A stretch of DNA of 64,000 nucleotides. Origin: Burkholderiaceae bacterium (GTDB taxonomy: Bacteria > Pseudomonadota > Gammaproteobacteria > Burkholderiales > Burkholderiaceae_E). Under the pieces are notes generated by a model. It saw only the letters and a program-made list of their open reading frames with translations. It was not told the DNA's origin and did no database searches. Positions 52,289 through 61,054 of the stretch are shown one piece after another. Each line of letters begins with the position of its first letter. Position 1 is the stretch's first letter. Made by a program: the position numbers and the translations under genes. The stretch covers positions 215,948-279,947 of the forward strand of contig JACKLP010000003.1 of the NCBI GenBank assembly GCA_024235875.1, read 5' to 3'.

Positions 52289-53806
52289 ATGGGGCATTCG
52301 GAACTGGAGCTCGGCACCGTCGGGCACTGGATTGGTGGTCAGGCGGTGGCCGGGGGTTCGGGGGCACGTGTCGCCGATGTGTTCAATCCGGCGACGGGTG
52401 AGGTGGCCCGTCAGGTCGCTTTTGCCGACGCCGCGCAGGTCGATGCGGCGGTGAAGGCGGCGGCGGATGCCTTTCCCGCCTGGTCGGCGATGCCGGCGCT
52501 GCGTCGTGCGCGAGTGATGTTCCGGTTCCGGGAGCTGGTCGAGCAGCATGCCGATGCGTTGGCCGAGCTGATCACCTCCGAGCACGGCAAGGTGGTCAGC
52601 GATGCGCTCGGCGAGGTGACTCGTGGCCTGGAGGTGGTGGAATTCGCTTGCGGCATTCCGCAGTTGCTCAAGGGCGAGTTCAGCGAGCAGGTCGGAACCG
52701 GTATCGACATGTTTGCGCTTCGTCAGCCGCTGGGGGTTTGCGTCGGAATCACGCCGTTCAACTTCCCGGTGATGGTGCCCATGTGGATGTTCCCGGTGGC
52801 GATCGCCTGTGGAAACACCTTTGTCCTGAAGCCTTCTGAGCGGGATCCATCCGCAGCGATCGAGATCGCGCGCCTGCTCAAGGAGGCCGGTCTTCCCGAT
52901 GGCGTCTTCAATGTGGTGCAGGGTGACAAGGTCGCGGTCGATGCGTTGCTGACGCATCCGTCGGTCGACGCGATCAGTTTCGTCGGCTCGACGCCGATTG
53001 CCAGGTACATCCACCAGACCGCGTCGGCGTCGGGTAAGCGGGTCCAGGCGCTCGGTGGTGCGAAGAACCATATGGTGGTGATGCCCGATGCCGATCTGGA
53101 TCAGGCGGTCGATGCGCTGATCGGCGCGGCTTATGGCTCGGCGGGCGAGCGCTGCATGGCCGTGTCGGTTGCCGTGGCGGTGGGCGCCGCAGCCGATGCG
53201 CTGGTGGCCCGGCTCAAGGAGCGAGTGCCTGCGATCGTCGTGGCCGACGGCGCCGACGCAAAGGCCGAGATGGGGCCGCTCGTGACACGCACGCACCTGG
53301 AGAAGGTTCGCGGTTATGTCGACGCAGGCGTCGAAGAAGGCGCCGAATTGGTGGTCGACGGACGGGGATTGAAGGTGGCGGGGCGAGAGGACGGGTTTTT
53401 CATTGGCGGGTGCCTGTTCGATCACGTCACGCCCGAGATGAAGATCTACAAGGAAGAGATCTTTGGTCCGGTGCTATCGATCGTGCGTGCGGATGACTTC
53501 GAGCAGGCTTTGGCGTTGATCAATGCGCACGAGTTCGGGAATGGTGCGGCGATATTCACCCGAGACGGCGATGCAGCCCGAGAGTTCAGTTCACGCGTAA
53601 AGATTGGCATGGTCGGGGTCAATGTGCCGATTCCGGTGCCGATGGCGTTCCACTCGTTCGGCGGCTGGAAGTCGTCGTTGTTTGGCGATCATCACATGCA
53701 CGGCCCCGAGGGCGTGAGGTTCTATACGCGCTACAAGGCCGTGACACAGCGCTGGCCGGCCGGTATTCGGGCGGGTGCCGAGTTCGTGATGCCGACGATG
53801 AAGTAG
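52289..53806 (+). CDS. mmsA: CoA-acylating methylmalonate/malonate-semialdehyde dehydrogenase
   Basis: A 505-residue aldehyde dehydrogenase of the MmsA type. ITPFNFPVMVPMWMFPVAIA, LGGAKNHMVVMPDADLDQA and the catalytic Cys in YGSAGERCMAVSVA are diagnostic; the last replaces the usual GQxC. The enzyme converts methylmalonate semialdehyde to propionyl-CoA or malonate semialdehyde to acetyl-CoA. The start at 52289 follows GGAGGAAAG; the frame beginning 24 bases earlier is rejected. It is the first gene of an IclR-controlled cluster with gabD and a GMC oxidoreductase. Confidence 0.92.
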   Translation: MGHSELELGTVGHWIGGQAVAGGSGARVADVFNPATGEVARQVAFADAAQVDAAVKAAADAFPAWSAMPALRRARVMFRFRELVEQHADALAELITSEHGKVVSDALGEVTRGLEVVEFACGIPQLLKGEFSEQVGTGIDMFALRQPLGVCVGITPFNFPVMVPMWMFPVAIACGNTFVLKPSERDPSAAIEIARLLKEAGLPDGVFNVVQGDKVAVDALLTHPSVDAISFVGSTPIARYIHQTASASGKRVQALGGAKNHMVVMPDADLDQAVDALIGAAYGSAGERCMAVSVAVAVGAAADALVARLKERVPAIVVADGADAKAEMGPLVTRTHLEKVRGYVDAGVEEGAELVVDGRGLKVAGREDGFFIGGCLFDHVTPEMKIYKEEIFGPVLSIVRADDFEQALALINAHEFGNGAAIFTRDGDAAREFSSRVKIGMVGVNVPIPVPMAFHSFGGWKSSLFGDHHMHGPEGVRFYTRYKAVTQRWPAGIRAGAEFVMPTMK

Positions 53807-53839
53807 TCGGGCCGTGGTACGAATGACAAGGACGCGATC

Positions 53840-55306
53840 ATGACATTGCAGTTGAGGGAAATGCGACTCCTGAAGTCGCGTGGGTTCATCGGGGGCGAGT
53901 GGCTGGGCGCCGATTCGGGCGCGACGTTTGCGGTGACGAATCCTGCCAGTGGCGCGGTGATTTGCGAGGTCGCCGACATGGGGGCGGCGGAGACGCGCCG
54001 CGCGATCGAAGCAGCGAACCAGTCGCTGCCGGGATGGCGCGCCAAGACGGCCAAGGAGCGCGCCGCGATTCTTCGGCGGTGGAACGACCTGATTCTCGAC
54101 AACGCCGACGACCTGGCGTTGCTGATGACGGCCGAGCAGGGCAAGCCGCTGGCGGAGGCGCGGGGTGAAGTCGTCTACGGTGCGTCGTTCGTCGAGTGGT
54201 TTGCCGAGGAAGGCAAGCGTGCGTACGGCGAGGTGATTCCCACGGTTTCGAACGATCGTCGTCTTTTTGCGCTCAAGCAGGGGATCGGGGTGGCAGCCTC
54301 GATCACGCCGTGGAACTTCCCGATCGCGATGATCACTCGCAAGGTGGCCCCGGCCCTGGCGGCCGGCTGCCCGGTCGTTTGCAAGCCGGCCGAGGCGACG
54401 CCACTGTCGGCGCTGGCCTTGGCTGAACTGGCGATCGAGGCGGGATTTCCGGCTGGGGTTTTCAATGTCGTGGTCGGCGATGCCGACAAGGCGCCGGAGA
54501 TCGGGCTCGAGATGTGCACGAACCCGATTGTGCGCAAGGTGTCGTTTACCGGATCGACGGAGGTCGGGCGCATCCTGCTTCGGCAGTCTGCGGATACGGT
54601 CAAGAAGCTGTCGTTGGAGTTGGGCGGGAACGCCCCGTTCATCGTGTTCGATGACGCCGACATCGATGCGGCGGTCGAAGGCGCGCTGGCCTCCAAGTAT
54701 CGCAATGCCGGCCAGACCTGTGTCTGTGCGAATCGTATCTACGTGCAAGACGGTGTCTACGATGCGTTCGCGCAGAAGCTGGCCGAGAAGGTTGCGGAGT
54801 TCAAGGTCGGGGCGGGGACCGAAGCTGGTGTCACGATCGGGCCGCTGATCGAGGAAGCTGCGCTCGAGAAGGTCGAGGCCCATATTGCCGATGCACTGGG
54901 CAAGGGCGCACGCCTGATGACTGGCGGGAAGCGACATGAGCGTGGGGGCTTGTTCTTCGAGCCGACGATCCTGGCGGATGTGACGTCTTCCATGCTGGTG
55001 GCACGTGAAGAGACGTTCGGGCCGGTTGCGCCGCTGTTTCGCTTCTCGAGCGACGAGGAGGCGGTCGCGATGGCAAACGATACGGAGTTCGGGTTGGCCT
55101 CCTATTTCTATGCGCGTGACGTGGGGCGGATCTGGCGTGTTGCCGAGGCCCTGGAGTCGGGCATGGTCTGCGTCAATAGCGGCATTCTCTCGAACGAAGT
55201 TGCGCCGTTTGGCGGTGTCAAGCAGTCGGGTCTTGGGCGTGAGGGTTCGCGGCACGGCCTCGACGAGTACCTGGAGCTCAAGTATCTTTGCCTCGCGGGG
55301 CTGTAG
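53840..55306 (+). CDS. gabD: Succinate-semialdehyde dehydrogenase-like aldehyde dehydrogenase
   Basis: A 488-residue NAD(P)-dependent aldehyde dehydrogenase. MTAEQGKPLAEARGEV, ITPWNFPIAMITRKVAPALA, SFTGSTEVGR, the catalytic Glu in LSLELGGNAPF and the catalytic Cys in YRNAGQTCVCANRI match GabD (succinate semialdehyde to succinate). Glutarate semialdehyde is an alternative substrate in this family. It lies 33 bases after mmsA in the same presumed operon. Confidence 0.9.
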   Translation: MTLQLREMRLLKSRGFIGGEWLGADSGATFAVTNPASGAVICEVADMGAAETRRAIEAANQSLPGWRAKTAKERAAILRRWNDLILDNADDLALLMTAEQGKPLAEARGEVVYGASFVEWFAEEGKRAYGEVIPTVSNDRRLFALKQGIGVAASITPWNFPIAMITRKVAPALAAGCPVVCKPAEATPLSALALAELAIEAGFPAGVFNVVVGDADKAPEIGLEMCTNPIVRKVSFTGSTEVGRILLRQSADTVKKLSLELGGNAPFIVFDDADIDAAVEGALASKYRNAGQTCVCANRIYVQDGVYDAFAQKLAEKVAEFKVGAGTEAGVTIGPLIEEAALEKVEAHIADALGKGARLMTGGKRHERGGLFFEPTILADVTSSMLVAREETFGPVAPLFRFSSDEEAVAMANDTEFGLASYFYARDVGRIWRVAEALESGMVCVNSGILSNEVAPFGGVKQSGLGREGSRHGLDEYLELKYLCLAGL

Positions 55307-55403
55307 GCGCCTCATGGGAGAGCCCGGCTCCTCCTCGGGGCCACAAAGGGCCACGGGCGCTCGTTAGTATTGAGAGTGAGCGCTGACTGGGGGGCTGTGC
55401 TGA

Positions 55404-57041
55404 ATGGGAGAGGCCGTGGAGGAGTTTGACTACATTGTCGTCGGTGCGGGGACAGCCGGTTGTCTGCTCGCCAATCGCCTGTCCGCCGATCCTGCGATTC
55501 GTGTGTTGTTGCTCGAGGCGGGAGGCCGTGACGACTATCTGTGGATTCACATCCCGGTCGGCTATCTGTATTGCATTGGTAACCCGCGCACCGACTGGTT
55601 GTTCGAGACGGGACCCGAGAAGGGCCTCAACGGCCGGGCGATCAAGTATCCGCGCGGCAAGGTGTGGGGTGGCTGCTCGTCGATCAACGGAATGATCTAT
55701 ATGCGGGGCCAGGTCGGTGACTACGACATCTGGTCGTCCGGGAGCCCCGGTTGGGATTGGGCGTCGGTGCTGCCCTATTACCTCAAGCATGAGGACTACC
55801 ACCGTCTCGATGGGGGGGAATCCGATCCGCTCCATGGGCATGGTGGGGAGTGGCGCATAGAGAGTCAAAGGCTGCAGTGGGAGATCCTCGATGCGTTTCG
55901 GGAGGCTGCAGCAGAGGCGGGCATTCCCAAGACCGACGATTTCAACCGTGGCAACAACTTTGGTTGTGGTTATTTCGAGGTCAACCAGCGTCGAGGCGTT
56001 CGGTGGAATGCTTCGAAGGCCTTTCTTAGGCCGGTGCTCGGGCGCAGCAACCTGAAGGTCGTGAGCAAGGCGCAGGCAACCGCGCTGGTGTTCGGCAATG
56101 GCGAGGTTCGGCGGGTGGCTGGTCTGCGGTATCGCGTGGACCAGGGCGGTGAGCTCGAAGCTCGGTGCCGAGGCGAGGTGGTTTTGGCAGCGGGCGCGAT
56201 CGGCAGCGTTCAGCTGCTCGAATGGTCGGGGATCGGGCAGGGGCAGCGGCTGCGAGCGGTGGGAGTGACACCACGCGTGGAATTGGCGGGCGTCGGAGAG
56301 AACCTACAGGACCATCTGCAGCTTCGGACGATCTATCGTGTCGAAGGGGTGCGAACGCTGAACGCGATGGCCAACAGTCTGGTGGGCAAGGCGCGCATGG
56401 CGCTCGAGTATGCGTTATTTCGTTCCGGGCCGATGTCGATGTCGCCCAGCCAGTTGGGTGCATTTGCGATGTCTAGGGATGGCCTGACGTACCCGGATCT
56501 CGAGTATCACGTGCAGCCGCTCTCCCTGGATAAATTCGGTGACCCGCTACACGATTTTCCCGCCTTCACCGCGTCGGTCTGCAACTTGCGTCCGACGTCG
56601 CGCGGCTCGGTTCACGTTCCTTCGGCCCGGCGTGGCGACAAGCCGATCATTGCGCCCAACTACCTGTCGACAGAAGAGGACAGGCGGGTGGCCGCGGATT
56701 CGATTCGACTGACCCGCCGGATCGTCGAGGCGCCCGCCCTGGCCAAGTATCGTCCGATCGAGTACCTGCCTGGTGCTGCGGCCCAGTCGGATGAGGCGCT
56801 TGCGAAAGCGGCTGGCGACATTGGCACGACGATCTTTCATCCGGTGGGGACCTGCAAGATGGGTTCCAGCGATGATTCGATGGCAGTTGTCGATCACCAG
56901 TTGCGGGTGCACGGTGTTGGCGGCTTGCGGGTTGCGGATGCGTCGATCATGCCGACGATCACGTCTGGCAATACGAATTCCCCCACGCTGATGATTGCCG
57001 AGCGTGCTGCGGAGTGGATTCTGGCTGATCGGGCGGCTTGA
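55404..57041 (+). CDS. GMC family FAD-dependent alcohol dehydrogenase
   Basis: A 545-residue GMC oxidoreductase of choline/alcohol-dehydrogenase type. DYIVVGAGTAGCLLANRLS is the FAD motif, YPRGKVWGGCSSINGMIYMRG the first GMC signature, and TIFHPVGTCKMGSSDD with MPTITSGNTNSPTLMIAERA the C-terminal one (catalytic His pair region). It follows gabD by about 100 bases. Some GMC enzymes beside mmsA oxidise 3-hydroxypropionate to malonate semialdehyde, so a route GMC enzyme to MmsA to acetyl-CoA is plausible here (inference). Confidence 0.9.
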   Translation: MGEAVEEFDYIVVGAGTAGCLLANRLSADPAIRVLLLEAGGRDDYLWIHIPVGYLYCIGNPRTDWLFETGPEKGLNGRAIKYPRGKVWGGCSSINGMIYMRGQVGDYDIWSSGSPGWDWASVLPYYLKHEDYHRLDGGESDPLHGHGGEWRIESQRLQWEILDAFREAAAEAGIPKTDDFNRGNNFGCGYFEVNQRRGVRWNASKAFLRPVLGRSNLKVVSKAQATALVFGNGEVRRVAGLRYRVDQGGELEARCRGEVVLAAGAIGSVQLLEWSGIGQGQRLRAVGVTPRVELAGVGENLQDHLQLRTIYRVEGVRTLNAMANSLVGKARMALEYALFRSGPMSMSPSQLGAFAMSRDGLTYPDLEYHVQPLSLDKFGDPLHDFPAFTASVCNLRPTSRGSVHVPSARRGDKPIIAPNYLSTEEDRRVAADSIRLTRRIVEAPALAKYRPIEYLPGAAAQSDEALAKAAGDIGTTIFHPVGTCKMGSSDDSMAVVDHQLRVHGVGGLRVADASIMPTITSGNTNSPTLMIAERAAEWILADRAA

Positions 57042-57132
57042 TTTGGCCGTCGCGCGTTCGCTATCCGGATTGCCTTGGCCGATTCTTTGGTTGGATCAGG
57101 GGATTGGCGTGCACCGCTCGCGTGGCTCGCGT

Positions 57133-57148
57133 TGTTTCACGTGGAACA
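57133..57148. promoter_or_regulatory. parS site 1
   Basis: TGTTTCACGTGGAACA, one mismatch in the palindrome relative to the consensus TGTTTCACGTGAAACA. ParB binds such 16-mers and, with ParA, organises and segregates the chromosome origin region. Confidence 0.9.
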
Positions 57149-57861
57149 CGGGATTCTGACCGGGCGGGGAAGTGACCGTGAAAGTGGGGCGACGGTGCCT
57201 TGCGATGAGCGTGGCGATCCTGCGCGGTCAGCGACGGAAGTAGTATTCGATCAAACGTGCCATGGGCCGATGCCCCGGTATTTGCGGAGTTCGTCTGTCG
57301 CAAGTCGTTGCGACAAGGGGCTTGCGCGGCACCTGGGGTGCCGTTGCTGGCTCGCTTCGAGGGACTCGATGTGGACGTCTCGTCGATCCTGCCGACCCAT
57401 GGGATCGTGTGTCCAGCCTGCGCCATTCCGATTCAGCGGGACCGAAGTGCGCTTTGTCCGGTATCCGTCCCGGACCGGGGGCACTACCTTATTTGCGCCG
57501 GCGCGGTTCGGGTGGCTGTTCCACCGTACTGTGCTGGGCTCGCTGGATGTACGGGACTCGAGGGTGCCCGTCGGATCGGTGCTCATTTGTGGCGTCGGAC
57601 CAATCCTGGATGAAGCACTTCAATGCGCTTGGGTTCGTTAGGTGGTCGGACAATTTCGACCACGGGCGTCTCGGATCGGCTAGCCCTTGGAACGACCGAT
57701 GCTGGGATGAATCCGCGAGGTAGGGGCGCGATTGGCCCATGCGTGAGTGTCCGGGTAGGCTGGGAAGCCGCGGATCTGCAGATGCAAGGATGCCTTACGG
57801 GACCGTCGCAGTCGATTGTTGCGGGCCCGGGCGAGATGGCATTGCTCATAGGGCGGCTTGG

Positions 57862-57877
57862 TGTTTCACGTGAAACA
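57862..57877. promoter_or_regulatory. parS site 2 (perfect palindrome)
   Basis: TGTTTCACGTGAAACA, an exact match to the consensus and a perfect palindrome. Likely the strongest ParB nucleation site of the four. Confidence 0.95.
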
Positions 57878-59195
57878 AGTGGTGTGACTAGGTCGGACGG
57901 GTGCCTTGATTGTAGGAACGATGCACCGATGCGCCCGCTCGGAGACCGCTCGGGTCGGCGCCGGGATCCTTTGGGCAGCGGAGTCGATAGCGTGTCACTC
58001 CGCCAACAGACTGGGATGCACAGGGACGGGATCCAGCCAAGGCAAGCTCTGGCCTCCGGCCCCATCTCGTTCGACGCGCACGGCGGACGCAGGGAAGGAT
58101 GGTCCTGTAGGCGTGTGTACAAGATACTGCCGGATGTCAGCTTCGACGAACTCGACGACGCCGCGGTGAACGAAGGGATCGAGGCCTAGCAGGTGTGCGG
58201 CGACTTGCCCGCGGCGGAACCTCACCTAGCCTGCCACGCGCTGAAACCTCCGAATGGGACCTGACGGCAAACTCGATCTCGGGACACGACTTCGCAGCCT
58301 GAACGCACCGCAGCGCGCAAAGGTGTTAATGCGGTATTCCCCGGCCCGGGGAACTCGGCCGTCCCGGGAGCGACGGGTAAGCTCATGCCCTGCAAAGGCG
58401 CGCGGGGTTCCTGCACAGCGGATGGGTTGCGGGTCACGGCGATCCGCGTGGATCACGCGGACCCCGTCGGCGTGGAGACCAATGGGCACCCGGTGAATGC
58501 ACCCGATGGAGAATCGCCCCTAGAGACAAGGTTCGTGCTGGCAAAAGCAGCGCTGCCCGGTGAGAAACTCGCATGAACGAGTGCTGAAGACCGATTTGCC
58601 AGAGTGGCCTACCGGGGTCCCAAGTTTCGCCGCCCCAACGATCAAAAGACGACTTGCCCTGCGCAGCCCATCGTGACCGGGCAGAACTGGGGCGTTGCCT
58701 TGGACAGAGCGGGAACCAGGAACCGTAGGGATAGTTCCAGTCAAGGACGACCAAGAGATCGCCGGGAATTCCTGGTGTGAAGCGCTGAGCCGCATTGTGG
58801 ACTGAGGTCGTCGAGTCGAGCTGAAATGGACAGGCGAAGGGCAGATGGACTGGCGCATGCACTGCCGAGGTCTGTTGACCGACTTACCGGTGCACACTCG
58901 ATTCGCCGAAGCTGCTAGATGACTAGCGGGGAGCCTGGTCTAATTCTCGGACAGCTCGGGCGATGCGGCGGACGGGGTCCCGCTCTGGCAACCAAACCCA
59001 GGCCGTTGGCGGTGGCGTAGCAGATCGGCGCCGGTGGGGCAGCAGAAGGTGCAGGGTGCCTGGCTGGACCGATGGCGTAGCGATCGCGGTCACATCAGAC
59101 CCGCGAATCTCGGGTAGAGCTTGACGGAATAGCCCGTGGCTCGTGGGTGGGCATGGGGAGGGGGTAGAACAAGTGCGGGAACGAGAGAGGCAGCT

Positions 59196-59211
59196 TGTTC
59201 CACGTGAAACA
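59196..59211. promoter_or_regulatory. parS site 3
   Basis: TGTTCCACGTGAAACA, the form common in Bacillus and many other bacteria. It lies next to the change in strand composition. Confidence 0.93.
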
Positions 59212-60287
59212 AGGGTGAGATCGCGCGCCGGAGAAATGGGCACAAGCCTCTGCCCACTTCAATCAGGAGGATTCCACCGATCCAATGGGTCCGCCACACC
59301 GCACCGGGCTCAGCCAATTGATGAGGCCCAAATGACAACGGGATTCCATGGTCGGGCCAGCCGCCGCCTAAAGCAGGCTCTCCAGGTATGTCTCGAGTCA
59401 CGAGCATTGCTGCACTTCCGAGGCGCCCCATCAAAAGTCGGGGTAACGCGTAACGCCACCGCCCGGTGTTGCCAAATGGAACCTCAAAGACACATATCCA
59501 TCGCAAGCCCCAAAGCACAGGGCCACAGAAATATCGACCTCGGGGCAAACACCAATGTCCGACCCTCGACCCGGGCCGACCATCCGGAGTCTTGGCGCAC
59601 TCTTAGGACATGCAAGACTCAAACGAAGCGGCCGACTTCCGAATGGACCTTGCTCGCTTCAGCGAAAGTGCTCGTGGCCAGAGCACGCCCAGAACACCCC
59701 CGACCTTCACGGACGACGCAGCGCCTGCGGATGGCCAGGCAGAAAGAAGACCCAACTCGTCCCGGAGACAATCAGTGCCGGGCTACAACATGGCTTGCGC
59801 CACAGGGGACCCTTCAGCGCACGCCAAAAGAGGGCTACCGAGAGACACAAGCAGCGGCAACGGTCCCGAAGGTGGCGCGAGCAGAGTGTTCAAACGGCGG
59901 GGAAGCCTTCGGAATAGGCGATCAGGACCAAGGGACAGGTTCAGCCGGGAATGAGCGGCGGGGGAAACAGCAGGGAAAAGTGACCTGAACCAGGGCTTGA
60001 AGTGTAGACAAGAAGATTAGACCTGACCGGAGAACCGCAAAGTCGGACGGAAGCGCGAACTGAAGGGCAAGGGGAAGGGCACGCAAAGCGCTACCTGGAA
60101 AATCACGTGGAAAAGCACATCGCAAACCGACGCAAAGAGCCCGTGCGACTCTCATGGGTTGACCGGATCGAAGGGGCGTACCTTATCGGCCAACCGAAAA
60201 GGCGGGCCTGTAGGGCTGACCAGACCGTCGAGTCAGAGTACCGCGATACCGCATCGGTTCAGTGCGCTGATTCAGAGCTCCCTTTCA

Positions 60288-60378
60288 AAGCCCCCCGACC
60301 GAGCCCCCCGACCGAGCCCCCCGACCGAGCCCCCCGACCGAGCCCCCCGACCGAGCCCCCGGGTCGAGCCCCCGGGTC
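60288..60378 (+). repeat. Seven 13-bp tandem repeats upstream of mnmG
   Basis: Four exact copies of GAGCCCCCCGACC (60301-60352), preceded by one with a single change (60288-60300) and followed by two copies of the variant GAGCCCCCGGGTC (60353-60378). Unit length stays 13 throughout. Such an array could vary by slippage or act as a binding array. Its C-rich strand is prone to unusual structures. Frames through it give Pro/Arg-rich peptides that are artefacts of the repeat. Confidence 0.85.
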
Positions 60379-60732
60379 GAGCATCCGTTCAGAGCATGGG
60401 CTCACAGCAGAAAGTCACGAAACCGCGCCCGGGCGGTAGGTCAAGGTGCGCCGGCCGCAGGGAAACGGGTTCGCTCGCGCAGTCGACTACGATCAAGTTC
60501 GCGGTCTCCGGCAGCGTCCCGAACACGCAAGCCGATCGAATTCGACATCCTGCGCAATCGGACCACAAGGACACTGGCATTCCGAGCCACATGAATGCCT
60601 GACATCGACCCAAGGAAACCCGGACGACGGAAATCGCAGGATCGCTCAGGCTGCAAGGATCGAATCGTCCGACGACAAGGCCGTCCAGTGCGCCCTTTCG
60701 CTTCATGAGCCCAAGGCATCGTCATCAAGCAG

Positions 60733-60748
60733 CGTTCCACGTGAAACA
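60733..60748. promoter_or_regulatory. parS site 4 (first base off)
   Basis: CGTTCCACGTGAAACA differs from site 3 only at its first base, so it is probably functional. It lies about 310 bases upstream of mnmG. Confidence 0.85.
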
Positions 60749-60808
60749 ATCAACGGGCCCTGAATCAACGCGCACGAGATCTCGAACACCGAGCCGAGCC
60801 CAACCCGC

Positions 60809-60837
60809 TAGGCGAAACCCGTACCCACCTCTATAAT
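60809..60837 (+). promoter_or_regulatory. Candidate mnmG promoter
   Basis: TATAAT at 60832-60837 is a perfect -10 hexamer. The hexamer at the proper distance upstream (TAGGCG) is a poor -35. If used, transcription would start about 210 bases before the mnmG ATG. Confidence 0.4.
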
Positions 60838-61054
60838 CGCGAGCCCCGGACACGACGCCATCCGTCCAGGCCGCGACATCGGGGCCGAGCATCGGCGTCG
60901 ATAGGCGACACGCCGGTGCGTCGCCACCCGATTCGCCCCGGGTCCCGCAGCACCTGCTCGCGACGCCCATCGGGCCAACGTCCGGCATTGACATCTTTCC
61001 GCTCCTCTCGCCGATCACTGGAAATCCAGGGAATCCACCCAAGAGACAAAGACG

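Larger units (their letters stand above)
57042..61054. other. Gene-free 4-kb spacer carrying a parS cluster
   Basis: Frames of 60-190 codons are open here, but they overlap in several phases, lack family motifs and have no consistent ribosome binding sites, so I see no convincing gene. By eye the GC content is lower than in flanking genes. The spacer holds four parS sites, a 13-bp tandem repeat, a perfect odd palindrome (TTCCCCGG-C-CCGGGGAA at 58337-58353) and a -10-like box before mnmG. No tRNA, IS element or clear DnaA box was found. The left half of the + strand is G/T-rich and the right half C/A-rich, with the change near 58.9-59.2 kb. Confidence 0.65.

Noticed and set aside
57075..58189. 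Two long overlapping + strand frames of about 188 codons each in the spacer
   Set aside because: They lack motifs and consistent ribosome binding sites, and they translate the parS palindrome into FHVEH-like peptides. They look like chance frames.
60099..60114. Fifth degenerate parS (AAAATCACGTGGAAAA)
   Set aside because: Only the central CACGTG and a few bases match; 5 of 16 positions differ, too many for a confident site.
60107..60602. Pro/Arg-rich proteins from the 13-bp repeat
   Set aside because: The peptide repeat follows from translating the tandem DNA repeat; no start signal or conservation supports a gene.
57042..61054. Replication origin with DnaA boxes, or a dif site
   Set aside because: No convincing TTATCCACA-like cluster, AT-rich unwinding element or dif-like 28-mer was seen. 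The nearest matches, such as TGTGGACTG near 58796, have too many mismatches.
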